Of a stretch of DNA of 64,000 nt, positions 59,592-64,000 are shown one piece after another; the stretch's first letter is position 1; the number at the start of each line of letters is the position of its first letter. The notes beneath the pieces were generated by a model. It worked only from the letters and a program-made list of their open reading frames with translations, made no database searches and was not told where the DNA came from. This DNA is from Brachionus manjavacas (taxonomy: Eukaryota > Rotifera > Eurotatoria > Ploima > Brachionidae). Location: NCBI GenBank assembly GCA_019054805.1, contig JAHQIY010000001.1:1-64000 (forward strand). Direction: 5' to 3'. Made by a program: the position numbers and the translations under genes.

Positions 59592-59699
59592 ATGCTCCAA
59601 GTGGATTTATTTTAGATGAATTTTCAATTATTTAATCTTAAGAATTCATTTTAATTTATATCTTCTTTAAAAGAGCTAAAGGATAAGACATAATCGATC

Positions 59700-59978
59700 A
59701 AGCGTTGTATAATTTAATTTGTCACGGATTATTTGAATTGGACTTGTGAACAAAACTGATATTCACAAATTAAACTAATTCATGGTATCAAGATGAGAGT
59801 TATTTTTAATCTTTATTTTTTGGCCAATTTTGTTAAGTTTCATCAATTTTTTTATTATTTTATATCTTTGTAAATCGTATTTTATTTATTTTTTTAATTG
59901 TAATTTGTATTTTTGTGTTTCTTTTTCAATTTGCCTATGAGGCTTTAAAATTTTTAAAATAAATAAATAAATAAATTC
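59700..59978 (+). mobile_element. 3' end of an unrelated LINE (hairpin plus AAAT tail)
   Basis: T-rich sequence ends in GCC-TATGA-GGC (59,933-59,943), then TTTAAAATTTTTAAAAT and an (AAAT)n tail to about 59,976. A small GC hairpin immediately before a short-repeat tail is the usual 3' end of several LINE clades. No coding part remains attached on the left; the boundary there is a guess. Confidence 0.5.
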
Positions 59979-59984
59979 ACCATC

Positions 59985-60190
59985 GCTTTGTCAGTGAGAG
60001 AAACTCTTAGAAGTTTGTTCTTTTAATGTATTAACATAGAAAATTGACTTCAACCCTACTAAATCAATGGCACTTATTGAACAAAAGAACAATGTCAGTT
60101 TTGAAATTCATAATGAATGGTAAAGAAATTCAGTTCGTTAAAAACATTCAATAATTAGGTTTACTCATTGGCGATACAAATTGTAATAAG
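59985..60190 (+). mobile_element. LINE RT thumb fragment
   Basis: Across one frameshift the plus strand reads DFNPTKSMALIEQKNNVSFE, then IMNGKEIQFVKNIQ, stop, LGLLIGDTN. The pattern 'F N P x K S M … F x I x G x x I x x V K x x x Y L G' is the segment after the catalytic core of LINE reverse transcriptases. It belongs to a different copy from the RT that starts at about 60,200. Confidence 0.65.
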
Positions 60191-60194
60191 AAAC

Positions 60195-62694
60195 AAATAG
60201 TAATAAGTTGAAAATAAACATTACTGAGTTAATAAACGAGTTGGGGAGTACAATGCGCGAAACAATTGATGAAATAACCTCATTAAATTCTAACACTAAA
60301 TCGGTTAATAACAAACATGTAAAGAAAAATAAATGGTGGGACGATGAAATGAAAACCCTCAAACAAAAAGTTAACAAAGCATACCTCCAATGGAAACATT
60401 CTGAATTTACTTCGGAAGAACTTGAGAAGCAACTAAAAATCGAGAAAAACAACTTCAGAAAAAAACAAAGACAAAAAGTAAAAATAATCGAAGATATTAA
60501 CGTTAAAAGAATTAATACTCTGTTTCACGTACACCGAGACAAGTTTTGGAAAGAAATGAAAAGATTAAGAAAAAAGGATGAAAGTGTCAATGTCCCTATG
60601 TACGAATTACGGAATAACTTTGAAAGGCTTTTCAACGATCGAAATAATTTGACAAACGAGAATGACTTTATTAGTGCTCAAAACGAAATCAATAAATATG
60701 AGAAAGAGATAAACGAAACTCTTGACATTAGCACTATTAAGGTTGACCAAAATACGATAAAAGAAATAATTAAAGAGCTTCCAAATGGTAAATCTGTTGG
60801 ATTTGGAGACGTAAGCAATGAGATGGTTAAATATGGATGTTTGGAGGAACTGTCCGAAATAATCGCAAAATTAATAGAACAAATGATAAAATACAACCAA
60901 ATGCCATATTTATTTAATGTAGGTAAAATACTTCCTATATTAAAAAAGAACGATGGACTAACCGATGACATAAACAACATACGCCCAATCACATTATCAG
61001 ACACTATCACTAATGTGTTTGAAAAGTATATACTGAATAGAATTAGTCAGAAACATGCCGATCCTCAAACACAATTTGGATTTAAAACAAAAAGCTCAAC
61101 AAACCATGGTATTTATTGCGTGACAGAAACAATTCAACACTTTAAAATGAGAAAGAAGAAATTGTTTATTTGCGCTATTGATGCTAGTAAAGCATTTGAT
61201 AAGGTAATTAGAGAAATTATGCTGAAGAATATGATAGGAAAGGTGGAACCAGAAATATGGAGAGTATTAAAAAGCTATTACCATAACTCATTATCAATTG
61301 TGCAGAATAAAAATGAAATTTCATCAATTTTCACTACGACAGTTGGTGTAAAACAAGGAGGTCCGCTATCACCGAAATTGTTTTCAATATACGTTGAAGA
61401 TCTGATTAACGAAATAATGGAAACTGACTTAATCACTGATATAAATGGAATAAAAACAGGCATACTAATGTATGCTGATGATCTGTTAATAATGACAGAG
61501 TCTATTAAAAAATGGAAAAAGTATTAAAAATGTGTGAAAACTTTGGAATGAGAACTGGAATTAAATTCAACCCGTCTAAAACTCAGATAATGCGAATTAA
61601 TGGCCAAAAAAAGATAATGCTAGACTTGAACTCTGTGGAGAGGAAATAGAATGGGTTGGAAAAATTAAATATCTCGGGGTGTGGATTGATGGAAAATGCT
61701 ACAGTAAAGAGCACTTAAGAGAGAGGAGACTAAGTACATGGAGAGCTTTCTATCTACTGAAACAAAACCTAGACCTCAATAGTAGTAAAATGAGCCCACA
61801 GCTAAAAGCACACTTACTCAAAACATACGTAAGACCTATCACATATTACGGATTAGAAAATTGCGTAATTAGTAAATGTGAAAAAGTAAGATTCAAACTA
61901 TGGAAGGTCTTATGATTAAACAGATGCTTGGCCTCGACAAAAGATCACGTACGACCAATCTACTGTATGCACTAAATATTGAACCAGTTATCTCGAAAAT
62001 AAAAAAATTAAAACTGAATTTTGCATCCAGAATAATTGGTAATGAGTGTACTGGAAAAATATTTAGAACGAAAGAAACTGATCGAAATAACGGTAATAAA
62101 CTTGTACAAGAGTTAAGAGAGATTCTTGGCTCGAATGAGTTCATTACTCAAGAAATTTTAAATAAAAAGTAAATAAAATCAAGGAAGAAGACGAGATAAA
62201 AAGTAAAAATGGAATATGTGAAACTATAAAATTTTGCCTGGAAAATATGGACGAAAGGAAAGAGCAATTAAAATTAATAGTTAAAGCTTACTCATGTAAA
62301 ACTGGTCCTTAAGTGATAGAATCAAACAAAACTCAATAAAATTCGATGCGTTCTTGGTTCTTGTTTTATACGTGACTGAAAAATAATAACAAAGGGATAA
62401 ACAAAATTTAAAAAGAAAAAAAAAAAAAAAGGAAAAAAAAAAAACTTACATACGACTTTTCAAAAGGTTTTATCTTTTTTTTTTTTTTTGTTAACCTCAA
62501 TATTTGAATATTTAATCTAAAATTAATCTTTTGTGGTATTTATGTAATAATTTATTTTAATATTTTAATTTCTTAAACATAATTGTAAATTAAAAATAGG
62601 AAAACTAACAGTACAAAAATCCTTGTATTTAATTTATTTTTAACATCGCCAAGTCTGGCGTAATTTTATGAATAAATAATAAATAATAAATAAT
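60195..62694 (+). mobile_element. 5'-truncated LINE with almost intact reverse transcriptase
   Basis: It comprises an RT frame at 60,208-61,527 and continuation in shifted frames to about 62,312, then a 3' untranslated region ending in a CGCCA-AGTC-TGGCG hairpin (62,647-62,660) and an AATAAAT-type tail (to 62,694). Frames break at three places, two of them A-runs (about 61,505 and 61,605) and one at about 61,903. After them come CGEEIEWVGKIKYLGVWIDG (61,640) and EGLMIKQMLGLDKRSRTTNL (61,903), typical LINE C-terminal segments. The endonuclease and ORF1 are absent through 5' truncation. Similarity to the 49-51.9 kb element is in motif order and moderate identity, so they are sister subfamilies. 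Confidence 0.87.
60208..61527 (+). pseudogene. LINE reverse transcriptase (439 codons, ends early by frameshift)
   Basis: A Lys/Glu-rich linker (residues 1-170) precedes the RT. Landmarks are PNGKSVGFGDVSNEM (about 191-205), INNIRPITLSDTITNVFEKY, the first catalytic Asp in CAIDASKAFDKV (Asp 325), KQGGPLSPKLFSIYVEDL (from 382) and the catalytic YADD (422-425). The frame ends at IKKWKKY because of one-base slippage in an A-run; the shifted frame continues MEKVLKMCENFGMRTG. All catalytic residues are present. There is no upstream endonuclease and the first Met is not a real start. Confidence 0.87.
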
Positions 62695-63280
62695 TATATC
62701 AATGGCTTTTTGTTGAAGAAACGTTCTTTACGGACTGGTTAGCAAGCCCAGACAAGACTAATATTTTTTATAGATTTATTCAAAATTGAACGAAATCAAA
62801 AATAAATAAAAAATTGAACATACCTTTATAATAATAAACATTAAAAATGTTACGTAATTTTACGTAAAACTAAAAAAAAATGGTAAACAGAAGTAAAAAT
62901 TTCTAAAATTAGCAAGTAACATGTTCTAAATGTAAAAAAAAACTTTAATTGCTTTAAGCTAACTAATTTTGCCAATCGAGATTACAAACCTAAAAATAGT
63001 TCATTAAAAATTATTTCAGAAAAATTAAATAAAAATTTAAAACAAAATGGCTTAGATTGCATGTTATTTTTTTCTTATCAATTAGAATTAAATTTCTTAA
63101 AAGACTTATTGATTTTATATAACAAAATTATTGAATTAAATACCCCAAAATTTTATTTTTTTACCCCAATTTTATTAGGATTACACCAATTAATTAGAAA
63201 AAAATGGCACTTTTTTTTCAGCAAATTGATTTAAAAAATCTTCTTTTTTTTTTCTACCACAAAAATCAAAACTATATACC
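62695..63280. other. AT-rich spacer
   Basis: No gene is supported. A motif GTTACGTAATTTTACGTAAA near 62,850 resembles motifs at 48.6 kb. The text AAATACCCCAAAATTTTATT with a second ACCCCAA near 63,160 resembles arm sequence near 40,985, perhaps a small dispersed repeat. Confidence 0.4.
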
Positions 63281-63945
63281 ATGTCTCGAAGAAAAGCTGT
63301 CTTAGAAGCTCTTAAACTTCTTAAAAATGCAGATGATACCTAATCAGAAGTCTCTGACGATAATGATAATGATTTTGAAGAAGAAATGGAAACATCTAAT
63401 CAATCTAATACTGATAGACTCAGACGAAGACTCAGAAAATAAACAACCTGAAGAACAAAAAACTTGCATTGACAAAACTTGGAAAAATTGAACAATATGG
63501 TTTAGATTCAATGATGGAGAAGAGAAAAGTCTTTAAAAAAGACAAACTTAATCAGAAAGATGGAGAAGCAAGCTATTATATTTGCATGTAAAATAAATAA
63601 GACCAGACTGTCAGCATTTTTCATGATTTTTGACTTGTCCATGATAAACTTTAAATTTAATTGTTCTAAATGTCACTGGAAAGCTGTAGATTCTAAACTT
63701 TCATTTAAAAACAAAGATATATTAGCTTTTATTGGTTTCATTTATGCAAGAAGTGCTTTATGCCCAAATGATCCTCTCAAAATCATGTGATCAAGAAGCT
63801 CGATTATTACTAAAGCAAATCGAGATTTACTTGTGACAAGGTTACATGGTCCTTGTGAATAAGAAAAGATTTTTGATTATATTTGTAAAAATTGTTTAGA
63901 ACAAGGAATACGAATTTAGAGAACATTTTTAGAAAATATTTTTTT
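63281..63945 (+). mobile_element. Second, decayed piggyBac-like transposase (N-terminal and early catalytic part)
   Basis: From ATG at 63,281 the chain MSRRKAVLEALKLLKNADDT is followed by a stop, then SEVSDDNDNDFEEEMETSNQ and, frameshifted, SDEDSENKQPEEQK, an acidic head of the piggyBac type. Further on, 63,700-63,800 reads KDILAFIGFIYARSALCPND, then WSRSSIITKANRD with one stop, matching the segment at the start of the piggyBac catalytic domain ('.l.AfiGl.y.rG…WS…'). Several stops are present. No TTAA-flanked ends are seen; the right end may lie beyond the window. Confidence 0.6.
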
Positions 63946-64000
63946 CTTGTTTTTATATAAAATTTTTCATATTATTTAGCTACTTATTTTAACATATTTT

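Noticed and set aside
33007-64000. tRNA or rRNA genes
   Set aside because: No cloverleaf with A- and B-box-like sequences or rRNA core segments was noticed on reading, although a covariance search was not possible.

Overview
The window is eukaryotic and very probably from an invertebrate animal. It is extremely AT-rich, has GT-AG introns (75 bp and 1.8 kb), carries a vesicular inhibitory amino-acid transporter gene (SLC32 family), and is crowded with decayed retroelements and DNA transposons. AT-richness plus this mix would fit a monogonont rotifer such as Brachionus, but the species call is a guess. Nothing bacterial is present.

Layout. (1) 1-32,740 is a head-to-tail satellite of about 337 bp units (about 97 copies), entering from outside the window. 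It has several subfamilies and local multi-unit duplications and ends at 32,741-33,006 with a diverged, inverted partial unit. Short open frames in the units are not genes. (2) 34,535-36,850 (minus) is a two-exon gene for a single-pass membrane protein with a WD40-like propeller ectodomain and a Ser/Thr-rich tail. Two broken or chimeric relatives lie at 42,698-43,452 (minus) and 44,035-44,721 (plus). All three share a short leader motif just before the ATG. (3) 38,151-42,343 and 53,908-58,104 are 4.2-kb inverted arms, nearly identical, around an 11.6-kb spacer. Each carries exon 2 of the transporter, the same foldback MITE and the same LINE fragment. Only the right arm is joined to exon 1 (59,267-58,995), so the right gene (533 aa) looks like the source and the left one a recent truncated inverted copy. 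(4) The spacer is a transposon graveyard: a 5'-truncated Penelope-like element (RT plus GIY-YIG) split by a piggyBac with TTAA duplications, a LINE with ORF1, endonuclease and RT remnants, a Tc1/mariner fragment, a LINE foldback, and a chain of small inverted copies just left of the right arm. (5) 59.6-62.7 kb holds LINE fragments, including a fairly young RT copy, and 63.28 kb to the end holds a second decayed piggyBac-like transposase.

How it fits together. Only the WD40-like membrane protein and the right-hand transporter look like intact host genes. The unusual theme is inverted, templated copying: palindromic arms, foldbacks, a 59-bp patch at an arm junction, a microduplication at a deletion junction, and three inverted segments joined in series. 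This pattern is what replication template switching would leave in a repeat-rich pericentromeric or subtelomeric region, or alternatively a misassembled palindrome. All assignments are from reading sequence and translations; no database search was possible.
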